Below, piece by piece: positions 27,031 to 34,993 of a stretch of 64,000 nt of DNA (positions are counted from its first letter, which is position 1; the number at the start of each line of letters is the position of its first letter). This DNA is from Hymenobacter taeanensis (lineage in GTDB: Bacteria > Bacteroidota > Bacteroidia > Cytophagales > Hymenobacteraceae), in contig NZ_CP053538.1 in NCBI RefSeq assembly GCF_013137895.1, forward strand, positions 178,501-242,500, given 5' to 3'. The notes beneath the pieces were generated by a model. That model was not told the DNA's origin, ran no database searches, and saw only the letters and a list, made by a program, of their open reading frames with translations. A program made the translations under genes and the position numbers.

Positions 27031-27948
27031 TTGGATTTTGAGCTGAAAATTCTGGGGAGTGCTTCGGCCACACCGTTCATGGACCGCCACCACACGGCCC
27101 AGGTCCTGACGGTAGGCAACACCCACTACCTGATCGACTGCGGCGAGGACACCCAGCGGCGCCTGATGGAGCAGAAAATCCGTCACCAGCGCATCCACAC
27201 CATCTTCATCAGCCACCTCCACGGCGACCATTTTTTTGGCTTGTTCGGGCTGCTGGGCACTATGCACCTCAACGGCCGCACCGAGCCCCTGCGGTTGTTT
27301 GGCCCCGCCGGGCTTGATGAGGTGCTTACCACGCAGTTTCGTCACTCATCTACCCACCTCAACTTTGAGCTGGAGTTTACGCCAGTTGAAACCACGGAGC
27401 ACGCCCTGATTTTTGAGGATAAGTACGTCACGGTGCACTCGCTGCCCATGCGCCACCGCATTCCGTGCTGTGGCTACCTGTTTCGGGAAAAAGATAAGCG
27501 CCGCCGCCTGCTGCCCGATTTGCTCCCGACGGGCCTTACCCCTACCCAGCTCACTGCCCTCACCATGGGCGAAGATGTGCTTGACGAAAACGGCGAGCTA
27601 CTGGTAAGCAATGCGGCCGTTACGGCCCAGCCCAAGCGGGCCCGCAGCTACGCCTACTGCTCCGATACGCTTTACACTGAAAGCCTGGCTGAGCTGGTTC
27701 GCGGCGTAGACCTGCTCTACCACGAAGCCACCTTCATGGACGACCTGCGCGAGCGGGCCCACACTACGCACCACTCCACGGCGCGGCAGGCAGGCCTATT
27801 GGCGCGGCGGGCTGAAGTACACCGCCTGCTGATCGGGCACTTCTCTTCCCGTTACCGCGACCTGCAACCCTTGCTGACCGAGGCCAAAACTATGTTTGAG
27901 TGGACGGAGCTAGCTATTGAAGGCCTCACTATTCAGCTGGCGGAGTAA
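27031..27948 (+). CDS. rnz: Ribonuclease Z
   Basis: The 305-residue metallo-beta-lactamase-fold enzyme removes 3' trailers from tRNA precursors. The zinc motif is HLHGDH (in IFISHLHGDHFFGL), with further ligands in DLLYHEATF and the terminal IGHFSSRY. The family begins xFELKILGSASATP, which places the start at the TTG at 27031; the longer open frame to 26968 adds residues absent from the family. Its dependence on TTG suggests modest translation. It lies after the STAS gene but beyond a terminator. Confidence 0.92.
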   Translation: MDFELKILGSASATPFMDRHHTAQVLTVGNTHYLIDCGEDTQRRLMEQKIRHQRIHTIFISHLHGDHFFGLFGLLGTMHLNGRTEPLRLFGPAGLDEVLTTQFRHSSTHLNFELEFTPVETTEHALIFEDKYVTVHSLPMRHRIPCCGYLFREKDKRRRLLPDLLPTGLTPTQLTALTMGEDVLDENGELLVSNAAVTAQPKRARSYAYCSDTLYTESLAELVRGVDLLYHEATFMDDLRERAHTTHHSTARQAGLLARRAEVHRLLIGHFSSRYRDLQPLLTEAKTMFEWTELAIEGLTIQLAE

Positions 27949-27987
27949 GCTTCCGGGACTAAGCCATGGGGACAGGAAAGAAAAACG

Positions 27988-28080
27988 GTCATTCCGAGCT
28001 GTGCGAAGAATCTCGCGTGCTGAGGTTGTGATAGTTATCCTACTTCAGCACGCGAGATTCTTCGCACAGCTCGGAATGAC
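27988..28080. repeat. Perfect palindromic element with GTCATTCCGAGC ends
   Basis: Perfect 36-base arms (27988-28023 and 28045-28080) flank a 21-base loop. The inner arm TCTCGCGTGCTGA followed by GTTGTGAT is shared with the element at 110-264, although the outer ends differ. It lies after the RNase Z gene and could form a strong RNA hairpin. Confidence 0.9.
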
Positions 28081-28157
28081 GTGCTGATTTAGGGCAGTTT
28101 GCTCTACCTGTCCAAACGGCCTAAACGAATCGGCGCTTTAGCAGTTCTTGGCTGACT

Positions 28158-28165
28158 TACTTTCG
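28158..28165 (+). promoter_or_regulatory. Possible -7 box of the queuosine-precursor transporter gene
   Basis: TACTTTCG lies 70 bases before the ATG at 28236 and matches TAnnTTTG with one change. Confidence 0.35.
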
Positions 28166-28235
28166 GGCACAGGCCTAGCTACCCTGATAGCGTCTTTCGC
28201 TGGCTTTGATCCTCCTTCCCCTCTTTCTTGCGCGC

Positions 28236-28985
28236 ATGCCTAATTCGTTTACCCACAAAAAACAGCAGCTCTACCTCGTTCTTAGCGGCATTTTCATTGT
28301 GAATGCTCTGCTGGCAGAAATCATTGGGGTAAAGATTTTCTCCCTGGAACCCCTTATTGGCCGCCCCGATAACCTTACGGCGGGGGTGCTTATCTGGCCG
28401 GTAGTCTTCGTGACGACGGACATCATCAATGAATACTTCGGTAAGGAGGGTGTGCTGCGCATAAGCTACCTCACCGTAGGCCTCATTCTGTTTGCCTTCC
28501 TGGTGATTTACGCTACTACCAAGCTCCCGCCAGCAGCATTTTGGCTCGATGTAAATAAGACCGACGATGCCGGCCGGCCCTTCAACATCGATTATGCCTA
28601 CCAGAGCATCTTCAGGCAGGGCTTAGGCATTATTGCCGGTTCTATCACAGCCTTCGGGATCGGGCAGGTGCTAGATGCCACGGTTTTTCAACTGCTGCGC
28701 CGCGCTACCAAGGGCCGCTACGTGTGGCTGCGCGCCACGGGCTCCACGCTCCTCTCCCAGCTCGTTGATTCGTTTGTGGTGCTGTACGTTGCTTTTTACC
28801 TCTTCGGAAACTGGTCGCTGGATCAGGTCATAAGTGTGGCTAACACCAATTACTGGTATAAATTCGCGGCGGCTATTCTCCTCACGCCCGTGCTGTACCT
28901 GGCTCATTACCTCATTGACCGTTATTTGGGCCAGGAGGAAACGGTAGAGTTGCAGCAGGAAGCCGCAGCCGATGTGAGTGTCTAA
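28236..28985 (+). CDS. Queuosine precursor transporter (YhhQ/QPTR family)
   Basis: The 249-residue membrane protein has six or seven helices and the family hallmarks: NALLAEIIGVKIF, then WPVVFVTTDIINEYFGK, and a QLVDSFVVLYVAF segment. Family members import preQ0/preQ1 or related bases for tRNA queuosine synthesis. The start is the ATG at 28236 (MPNSFTHKKQ); a TTG-initiated extension to 28206 is unlikely. No other queuosine gene is in the window, and no convincing preQ1 riboswitch was found upstream. Confidence 0.9.
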   Translation: MPNSFTHKKQQLYLVLSGIFIVNALLAEIIGVKIFSLEPLIGRPDNLTAGVLIWPVVFVTTDIINEYFGKEGVLRISYLTVGLILFAFLVIYATTKLPPAAFWLDVNKTDDAGRPFNIDYAYQSIFRQGLGIIAGSITAFGIGQVLDATVFQLLRRATKGRYVWLRATGSTLLSQLVDSFVVLYVAFYLFGNWSLDQVISVANTNYWYKFAAAILLTPVLYLAHYLIDRYLGQEETVELQQEAAADVSV

Positions 28986-29014
28986 TTTTAGCTATACTAT
29001 ATCCTAAATCGTAT

Positions 29015-29668
29015 ATGCGGCTATTTTACCCGTTGTTTTGCAGCTTGTTGGTTTCACACGCTGTTGTGGCACAATCTGAATCTGACTTCCAGGCTGGCTC
29101 TTACGTCCTTGAAAAGGATATTGCGGTTCGGCACGCAGGCTTGATCAGAGCCAGGAATAAGAACCTCAGGGTTAAAGCAGAACAGGAAAAAACTGTAGCC
29201 TACCCGTGGGCTGAGGTTCATTCTTACCGCATTGGCATGGCTCGTTATATAAAGGCCAGTGGTTTTACTATCCAAACTAACTTTTCAACCCGCCAAGCTG
29301 CTGATGACTTTGTGCAGTTGCTGGATAGTGGCGCGTTGTCATTACTCCGCTACGAGTATGCCCCTACCGGTGGCTATGTTGGCATCAATGGGGCACCGAG
29401 CCTGGGCCCTTCTAGCCGTCCTGATTTGTATCTACTTCACCGCGTCGGGGAAGCTACTCCTATCGAAATTCCTTATAGTGTGCTAGATGGATCAGGCAAA
29501 AAATTCAGGGAGGCAGTAGCCTTCTATGTTGCCGGCCGCCCCGATCTGGTAAAGCTGTTAGCGGCCAAAAAAATTACGATTTATAATCTGGAGACGTTTA
29601 TTCACGCTTTCAATACACACGAACCCTTTCTGAATTACCCCATGGAGGGTGGTCAGAGCAACCCATAA
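29015..29668 (+). CDS. Exported hypothetical protein
   Basis: The 217-residue protein has a signal peptide (MRLFYPLFCSLLVSHAVVAQ). The mature part is soluble with no recognised domain; a repeated feature is a basic, lysine-rich segment near residue 50 (RARNKNLRVKAEQEK). The gene is visibly poorer in G and C than its neighbours. It ends 11 bases before the trpS start, so the two may share a transcript. Confidence 0.6.
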   Translation: MRLFYPLFCSLLVSHAVVAQSESDFQAGSYVLEKDIAVRHAGLIRARNKNLRVKAEQEKTVAYPWAEVHSYRIGMARYIKASGFTIQTNFSTRQAADDFVQLLDSGALSLLRYEYAPTGGYVGINGAPSLGPSSRPDLYLLHRVGEATPIEIPYSVLDGSGKKFREAVAFYVAGRPDLVKLLAAKKITIYNLETFIHAFNTHEPFLNYPMEGGQSNP

Positions 29669-29679
29669 ACACTACCCTG

Positions 29680-30657
29680 ATGTCCCGCATTCTTACCGGC
29701 ATTCAGAGCACTGGCCGCCCCCACCTGGGTAACCTGCTCGGCGCCATTCTTCCGGCCATTGAGCTGTCGAAAAGCAGCACCAACGAGTCGTTGCTGTTCA
29801 TTGCTGATATGCACTCCCTCACTACGGTGCGCGACGCGGAGTTGCTACGGCAGAATACGTACGCGGTAGCGGCTTCGTGGCTGGCCTGCGGGTTCGATAC
29901 CGAGAAGAATATGTTCTACCGGCAGTCGGATGTGCCGCAGGTGACGGAGCTGACCTGGTACCTGTCCTGCTTCACGCCCTACCCGATGCTGGCCAATGCC
30001 CACTCGTTCAAGGATAAGTCGGATCGGCTTTCCGACGTGAATGCGGGCCTGTTTACCTACCCCGTGCTCATGGCGGCCGATATTCTGCTGTATAACGCCG
30101 ACATAGTGCCCGTAGGCAAAGACCAGGTTCAGCACCTGGAAATCACCCGCGACATTGCCTCGGCGTTCAACAACCGCTATGGCGAAACCTTCGTGCTGCC
30201 CCAGGCCCGCGTAGATGCTGAACTGATGACCATCCCTGGCCTAGATGGGCAGAAGATGAGCAAGAGCTACGGCAACATTATCGACATCTTCGTTGACGAT
30301 AAAGCCCTGCTGAAAACCATCAAGAGCATCGTTTCCGACAGCACGCCACTCGAGGCGCCCAAGAACCCCGACACGGATACTACCTTCAAGTTGTTCTCGC
30401 TGCTGGCCTCGCCTACCGATGTGGAAACCATGCGCCAAAATTACCTCAACGGTGGCTACGGCTACGGCCACGCCAAGCAGGCCCTATTTGAGGTGATTAA
30501 GCAGCGCTTTGCCTCGGAGCGCGAGCAGTTCAACTTCTACATGAACAACTTGCCTGAGGTAGACCGTAAGCTGGCCGAAGGCGCCCGCAAAGCCCAGGCC
30601 TACGGCTCCGAAGTTCTAAATAAAGTCAGGGAAAAAGTAGGCTACTCGCGGCGGTAG
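29680..30657 (+). CDS. trpS: Tryptophanyl-tRNA synthetase
   Basis: The 325-residue class I synthetase charges tRNA-Trp. The HIGH-type motif is GRPHLGNLLG, after GIQSTG, and the KMSKS motif is GQKMSKSYGN near residue 196. Length and motif spacing are normal for bacterial TrpS. A strong intrinsic terminator, itself enclosed in a larger palindrome, follows. Confidence 0.97.
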   Translation: MSRILTGIQSTGRPHLGNLLGAILPAIELSKSSTNESLLFIADMHSLTTVRDAELLRQNTYAVAASWLACGFDTEKNMFYRQSDVPQVTELTWYLSCFTPYPMLANAHSFKDKSDRLSDVNAGLFTYPVLMAADILLYNADIVPVGKDQVQHLEITRDIASAFNNRYGETFVLPQARVDAELMTIPGLDGQKMSKSYGNIIDIFVDDKALLKTIKSIVSDSTPLEAPKNPDTDTTFKLFSLLASPTDVETMRQNYLNGGYGYGHAKQALFEVIKQRFASEREQFNFYMNNLPEVDRKLAEGARKAQAYGSEVLNKVREKVGYSRR

Positions 30658-30690
30658 TTGGTGATGAGGTGATGAGGGGAAAGGTGGTTT

Positions 30691-30889
30691 AGGCCTGCCG
30701 CGTCATTATCATTGTCATTGCGAGCGGAGCGAAGCAATCCTTCCTTCTCCGTGCACAAAACGCTGACCTAATAAAAAGCCCTTACTTCTGCTGTAGAAGT
30801 AAGGGCTTTATTACTTGCGGCAAAAGCGCATCATATGACAAAGAAAGATTGCTTCGCTCCGCTCGCAATGACAATGACGCGGCAGGCCT
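30691..30889. repeat. Palindromic element enclosing the trpS terminator
   Basis: The outer arms 30691-30739 and 30847-30889 (43 paired bases, opening AGGCCTGCCGCGTCATT) pair except for a six-base duplication (ATCATT) in the left arm. They contain the GTCATTGCGAGCGGAGCGAA word known from many bacterial spacer repeats. The trpS terminator lies inside the loop. Confidence 0.85.
30770..30812 (+). terminator. Intrinsic terminator of trpS
   Basis: Perfect 15-base arms (AAAGCCCTTACTTCT and its complement) flank a five-base loop, with A- and T-rich flanks on both sides, so it may work on both strands. Confidence 0.9.
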
Positions 30890-30941
30890 AGGCACCCTTA
30901 TTACCTGATCACTTATTCACCTATTCACTTCCACCAAAAAC

Positions 30942-31790
30942 CTAATACGCTAGGCCATCAATGTTCTGGTGCCGTTGCTCGTTGGAGAAGCTGAAGCCTA
31001 CTTTGCTGGCGCGGCTGACTTGCTGGTTCTCCAGCTTCTGCTTCACGCTGATTTTCTGAATATCGTCCAGTGGCGGTGCAATGAGGTCGTTGTTGACGGC
31101 CGCAATCATGGCGCTTTCCACGAAGAGCTTCAGGCCATCGGGTGTAACCGGGTTATCCGACATGTCATTATCGGGTAGCTCCAGCTGCTGCACGCCTTCC
31201 AGGAAGTAGTGATTATCAATGTTGATGAGCAACCGGCCTACCAGGTAGCCGGGGTCGTTCATCCGCTGGTACTTGATACTATCGGCAGTGAAGTTATAAG
31301 CCATAATGTGACCGAAGAACCGCCGGCGGAAGTCCGCCTCCACGTATTTGGTGGGCATGGGACCGTAGTCGTCAGGGAAGGTGACGATGTTGGAGTGCAG
31401 CACAAACACGAGCAGGTCGCCGGAGAACCGAATGTGAAACTCCATGTCGTTTACGGGCCGGTACTCAATTACCACCGTAGAATCAACGGGCGTAATGCGG
31501 CGGCTCAGCTCCACCACCAGCTCCTGCGACACATGGCGCAGCATGTCAAAGGTGTTGAGCGTGTTGCGGTAAATGGCCTGCTTAGCGGTTGACTTTTGCT
31601 TGAGGCCTTCAAAAATCAGGTCGAGACGGTCGGTGGGTATCACGCCGGGTGAGCCGGGCTCGTTGGGCGCTGTATTATCGGTATTGGGCGCACCTGCGCC
31701 GCTGTTTATGGCCGGTGCACCGGGCGTACCGTCATTTAGCTGAGAAGCAGACACGTTGTTGGAGGCAATATTTTGAGGCGTTTCGTCCAT
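30942..31790 (-). CDS. Hypothetical cytoplasmic protein
   Basis: The product is 282 residues from the ATG at 31790 (MDETPQNIAS), chosen over an upstream start at 31817. A low-complexity N-terminus (about residues 5-50, rich in Asn, Gly, Pro and Ala) is followed by a folded alpha/beta part (DRLDLIFEGLKQKSTAKQA onward). No signal, membrane segment or catalytic motif is evident. It is transcribed alone between trpS and the CoA-transferase operon. It looks conserved in style, but I cannot assign a function. Confidence 0.65.
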   Translation of the reverse strand: MDETPQNIASNNVSASQLNDGTPGAPAINSGAGAPNTDNTAPNEPGSPGVIPTDRLDLIFEGLKQKSTAKQAIYRNTLNTFDMLRHVSQELVVELSRRITPVDSTVVIEYRPVNDMEFHIRFSGDLLVFVLHSNIVTFPDDYGPMPTKYVEADFRRRFFGHIMAYNFTADSIKYQRMNDPGYLVGRLLINIDNHYFLEGVQQLELPDNDMSDNPVTPDGLKLFVESAMIAAVNNDLIAPPLDDIQKISVKQKLENQQVSRASKVGFSFSNEQRHQNIDGLAY

Positions 31791-31982
31791 GCAGAAAAGA
31801 ACAGAGGAACGCCTCACATGAGGCGCACCAGTTAAGGTAAAATTCTAGCTCAGGGCCATTCTAGCCCGTTTTGAGGTATTGATATGTGCTAGTACCTACG
31901 CAAGGTAGCCGTTCGGGAGTTTCGGTTGCCATCGGGAAGGCCACAATTTCAACTGACCCGTACTGGGTGCATACAGCTCAGC

Positions 31983-33131
31983 TTAACTCACTTCTTTGGG
32001 CTGGTTCCCGACTGCTGGCGGAGCCGGCAACTGCGCTGCCACGGGCCAGGTGTTGCTCCGAAAAGCCACCGTGCGCAACCCCTGGTGCGGGAACTCGGGC
32101 GTGGCTGGCAGCAGCATTTCCTGAGCCGAGGGGTGGCCCAGCGCCTGCCCTACTGTGCGTACGGCGCCGGCGGGCACGTGGCGTTGTTCCAGCTTCTGCA
32201 GTAGCTCTTCACCGGCTACTTCCGCAATCCGGGCCCGTAGGAGCTGCTCCAACTCCTGGCGGTGAGCTACGCGGGCGGCGTTGGTTTGAAACCGCTCCTC
32301 CTGCGCCCACTCGGGGTGGCCTAGCACTGCGCATAAGTGTTGGAACTGGCGGTCGGCGCCCACGGCCAGCAGCAGACGGACGCCATCAGCGGCTTCGTAC
32401 ACGGTACCGTAGGGCACAATACTGGGGTGGCCCGAGCCCAGCGGCTGCGGGTCGAGGCCCGTCACGAGGAAGCTGGCGGCCTGGTTGGCTAGTGAGGCCA
32501 GGGCGCTGTGCAGCAACGACACTTGCACTAAGGCCCCTAGGCCAGTACGCTCCCGCTGGTATAGGGCCGTGAGCAGGCCTTCCTTTAGTTGGTGGGCCGT
32601 GAGCAGGTCTACCATGGCTACCGGCATTTTCAGGGGCTCCTGCCCTGGCAGCGTGTTCAGGTGCATGAACCCGGCCTCGGCCTGGAGCACCGCATCGTAG
32701 CCGGCGCGGTTTACGGTGGGGCCGTAGCCGGTGATGTGACCGTAGATAAGGCGAGGATGGTGGCCGGATAGCGCCGCGTAATCGACGCCCAGCTTCTCGG
32801 CGTCGCCGGGCTTGTAGCTGGCCAGCACGATATCCGACTGGCCTACGAGCTGCCGTATTGTGGCTTTGCCCTCCGGCGTAGTCAGGTCCAGCACTACTGA
32901 GTGCTTGCCCCAGTTGGCGCAGGAGAAATACGCTGATACGGTGGTACTGGCGGGTTCAGCAGGCGTGCGCCAGGTGCGAGTAACGTCGCCGGTTGGTGCT
33001 TCCACTTTGAGCACTTCTGCCCCCAGCTCCGCAAAGAACTGGCCTACCTGCGGGCCGGCCAGCACGGAAGCCAGCTCAAGTACTTTTAAGCCAGTAAGAG
33101 GCAGTGGAAGGCTAGCAGCAGTATCGGGCAT
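31983..33131 (-). CDS. CaiB/BaiF (family III) CoA-transferase
   Basis: The 382-residue enzyme moves CoA between carboxylic acids. The family opening is LKVLELASVLAGPQVGQFFAELGA, followed by EVLKVEAPTGD. The catalytic aspartate is probably Asp175 in MVDLLTA, aligned with Asp169 of formyl-CoA transferase. Length is normal. It is the last gene of a leftward run after an ABC ATPase, 17 bases away. The CoA acceptor and donor are not predictable. Confidence 0.92.
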   Translation of the reverse strand: MPDTAASLPLPLTGLKVLELASVLAGPQVGQFFAELGAEVLKVEAPTGDVTRTWRTPAEPASTTVSAYFSCANWGKHSVVLDLTTPEGKATIRQLVGQSDIVLASYKPGDAEKLGVDYAALSGHHPRLIYGHITGYGPTVNRAGYDAVLQAEAGFMHLNTLPGQEPLKMPVAMVDLLTAHQLKEGLLTALYQRERTGLGALVQVSLLHSALASLANQAASFLVTGLDPQPLGSGHPSIVPYGTVYEAADGVRLLLAVGADRQFQHLCAVLGHPEWAQEERFQTNAARVAHRQELEQLLRARIAEVAGEELLQKLEQRHVPAGAVRTVGQALGHPSAQEMLLPATPEFPHQGLRTVAFRSNTWPVAAQLPAPPAVGNQPKEVS

Positions 33132-33148
33132 GGAGCGAGGGTTGGGCG

Positions 33149-33823
33149 TCAGCTCGCAAGATAGCCCCGGTCGCGGAGTGCGGGCACGGGGTCGGGTGGG
33201 AGTTGCTCCAAACGCCCGCCGTGCAGCAGGTACACCACGTCGCAGAGCGGCAGCACTTCGGCGTAGCGGTGGTCGGTGAGCAGGATGCCCTTGCGCGCTT
33301 TAGCCTGCCGGAACAGCTCGGCCAGCGTTTCTACATGTACGGGCATTACGCCGGAAAACGGTTCGTCAAACAATGAAAACTGGGTTTTCGCGTGCAGCAG
33401 CAACAGCACCTGCACCAGCCGGGTGGTGCCACCCGAGAGCTCCCCAATGCGGCGAGTAAGCTGGGCGCTGAGGCCCGGGAAGCCGGCCAGCGCTTGTTCG
33501 GCATTCACCCCAAGCATTCGGGCGGCCTCTGCCAGCGTCAGGCGCTCGGGTAGCAGTGGCACCTGAGGCAGGTAGTTCAGCAGGCCCGGCTGCCGGTAGG
33601 CGGGCACTACGCGCTGCCCATTTACCCGCACGGAGGCATCTGCCAGGGTACGCCCTCCAAAAACGGTTTGCAGCAGCGTGGATTTACCGCAGCCATTGCG
33701 GCCCAACAGGCCTACCACCTGTCCGGTTTGCACGCGCAGGTACACATCAGAGAGAATGCGCCGCTCGCCAAACGCCAGCTGAATGCCATCAGCCTCCAGA
33801 ACATACGAAGCTGCCCTGCTCAT
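33149..33823 (-). CDS. Solitary ABC-transporter ATP-binding protein
   Basis: The 224-residue ATPase has Walker A (LLGRNGCGKST), a Q-loop (YLPQVPLLPE), signature (LSGGTTRLV), Walker B (FSLFDEPFSG) and the switch His (LLTDHRY). I start it at the ATG at 33823 (MSRAASYVLE); the longer open frame to 33895 is a shadow of the upstream gene. ATG and TGA overlap in ATGA with the preceding membrane-protein gene, so translation is coupled. There is no standard permease, which leaves the 108-residue membrane protein as the likely partner. Confidence 0.9.
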   Translation of the reverse strand: MSRAASYVLEADGIQLAFGERRILSDVYLRVQTGQVVGLLGRNGCGKSTLLQTVFGGRTLADASVRVNGQRVVPAYRQPGLLNYLPQVPLLPERLTLAEAARMLGVNAEQALAGFPGLSAQLTRRIGELSGGTTRLVQVLLLLHAKTQFSLFDEPFSGVMPVHVETLAELFRQAKARKGILLTDHRYAEVLPLCDVVYLLHGGRLEQLPPDPVPALRDRGYLAS

Positions 33824-34146
33824 TGTGCCACGGCCTGCAGCAGTAGCACAACTGCACTGAACAGCAGGGTATCGGCCACCACTACGCCCGCCCACAGCTG
33901 CCAGGGCGCAATGTGCAGGTTCAGGTAGAGCCAGTATTGGTGAGGCCGTAGCTGCTCCGATAAGTACCAGATGACGGAAAACGTGCTTAGCTTGGTTAGC
34001 AAGAGGCCCAGGGTAAGCGGCAGGGGCCAGTTAGGAAACGGCCCAACGGCGGCAGCCGCCAAGATCAACAACGAAAACACAACGGCAAACGGCGCCACGG
34101 TGCGGTAGAACAGGCCTAGGGCCCGCAGGTACGTAGATATCGTCAT
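33820..34146 (-). CDS. Small membrane protein coupled to the ABC ATPase
   Basis: The 108-residue protein has three or four hydrophobic helices (about residues 15-35, 42-62 and 82-106). It is far shorter than a normal ABC permease. Its stop codon overlaps the start of the ATPase gene (ATGA), implying matched synthesis. It may form a homo-oligomeric minimal permease or anchor the ATPase; both are inference. Confidence 0.7.
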   Translation of the reverse strand: MTISTYLRALGLFYRTVAPFAVVFSLLILAAAAVGPFPNWPLPLTLGLLLTKLSTFSVIWYLSEQLRPHQYWLYLNLHIAPWQLWAGVVVADTLLFSAVVLLLQAVAQ

Positions 34147-34191
34147 GTTAGGCGCGTATCAAATCAGCCAGACAACGCGGTAAGTAACGGA

Positions 34192-34929
34192 TTATTCTAC
34201 CAAGCCCAACCGCAGAAACACCGGGAACTCCACCTCGCGCTCCGCGGTGCCCCAAAGGCGCGTCACTTCCTCCGCAATGAGCAGCACGGGGTCCTGGCCG
34301 TGCTGCTGGTATTTCACCACGCTCGACCACGTGCGCAGGTAGTTCAGCAGCCACTCCGCCGACCATTGCCGCCGCACCGGGAACCGGGCGTGCTCCACCT
34401 GCGCGAACGGAAACGGGAGGCGGGCGTACTCATCGGTAATGTGCCAACGGTTGTCGTCCCAGTAGGGGCGCATGGTTTCGTCGTGAAACGCCTGCACCAG
34501 CGGGTCTAGCTCGGGGCTGATGTGGAGCAGGCCGTAGCCCCACTCGGCCACGGTAGCGCCAGGGTGGCCTACGCGGCGGATTTCCTGGTTGAAGGCTTCC
34601 GGCTCAAACCAATGCACGGCCTGGCCCACGGTAATCAGGTCAAAGTACTTATCGGGGAAGGGCGTGTGCTCGGCGGGAGACAGTTGGTAGGTGATGTTGG
34701 GGCGGGCCGGCGCCTGGGCAAGCTGGGCGGCGCTGATGTCGGTGGCATCTACGTGCGCAAAGTGCTCGGCCAGCACGGTAGCTACCTGCCCATTGCCGGT
34801 GGCGCAGTCCCAGGCCCGCTGCCGGCCCGCCACCCGCGCCAGCAGAAACGCATACAGCTCCGGTGGGTAGTCGATGCGGTAACGGGCGTAGAGGTCGGCT
34901 TGGGCGGAGAATCGGTCGAGAGCGGCCAT
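34192..34929 (-). CDS. Class I SAM-dependent methyltransferase
   Basis: The 245-residue enzyme has the SAM-binding motif I WDCATGNGQVAT, motif II-type HVDATDISAAQL and the later PFPDKYFDLITVGQAVHWF segment. The layout is that of the UbiE/Trm9-like small-molecule methyltransferases. The substrate is unknown. It is the first gene of the leftward run that includes the small membrane protein, the ABC ATPase and the CoA-transferase, with a 45-base gap to the next gene. Confidence 0.9.
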   Translation of the reverse strand: MAALDRFSAQADLYARYRIDYPPELYAFLLARVAGRQRAWDCATGNGQVATVLAEHFAHVDATDISAAQLAQAPARPNITYQLSPAEHTPFPDKYFDLITVGQAVHWFEPEAFNQEIRRVGHPGATVAEWGYGLLHISPELDPLVQAFHDETMRPYWDDNRWHITDEYARLPFPFAQVEHARFPVRRQWSAEWLLNYLRTWSSVVKYQQHGQDPVLLIAEEVTRLWGTAEREVEFPVFLRLGLVE

Positions 34930-34993
34930 CAGGCAAGGAGTTAGTGGCGAGTTGTTCGTACACTTGGTAACGCAAACAACCTGTAAACAGCGA

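Noticed and set aside
28170..28200. Possible preQ1-I riboswitch before the queuosine-precursor transporter
   Set aside because: A CAGG/CCTG stem with CTAGCTAC in the loop looks similar to the aptamer hairpin, but the required A-rich 3' tail is absent. The TAGGCC-type word common in this genome explains the likeness.
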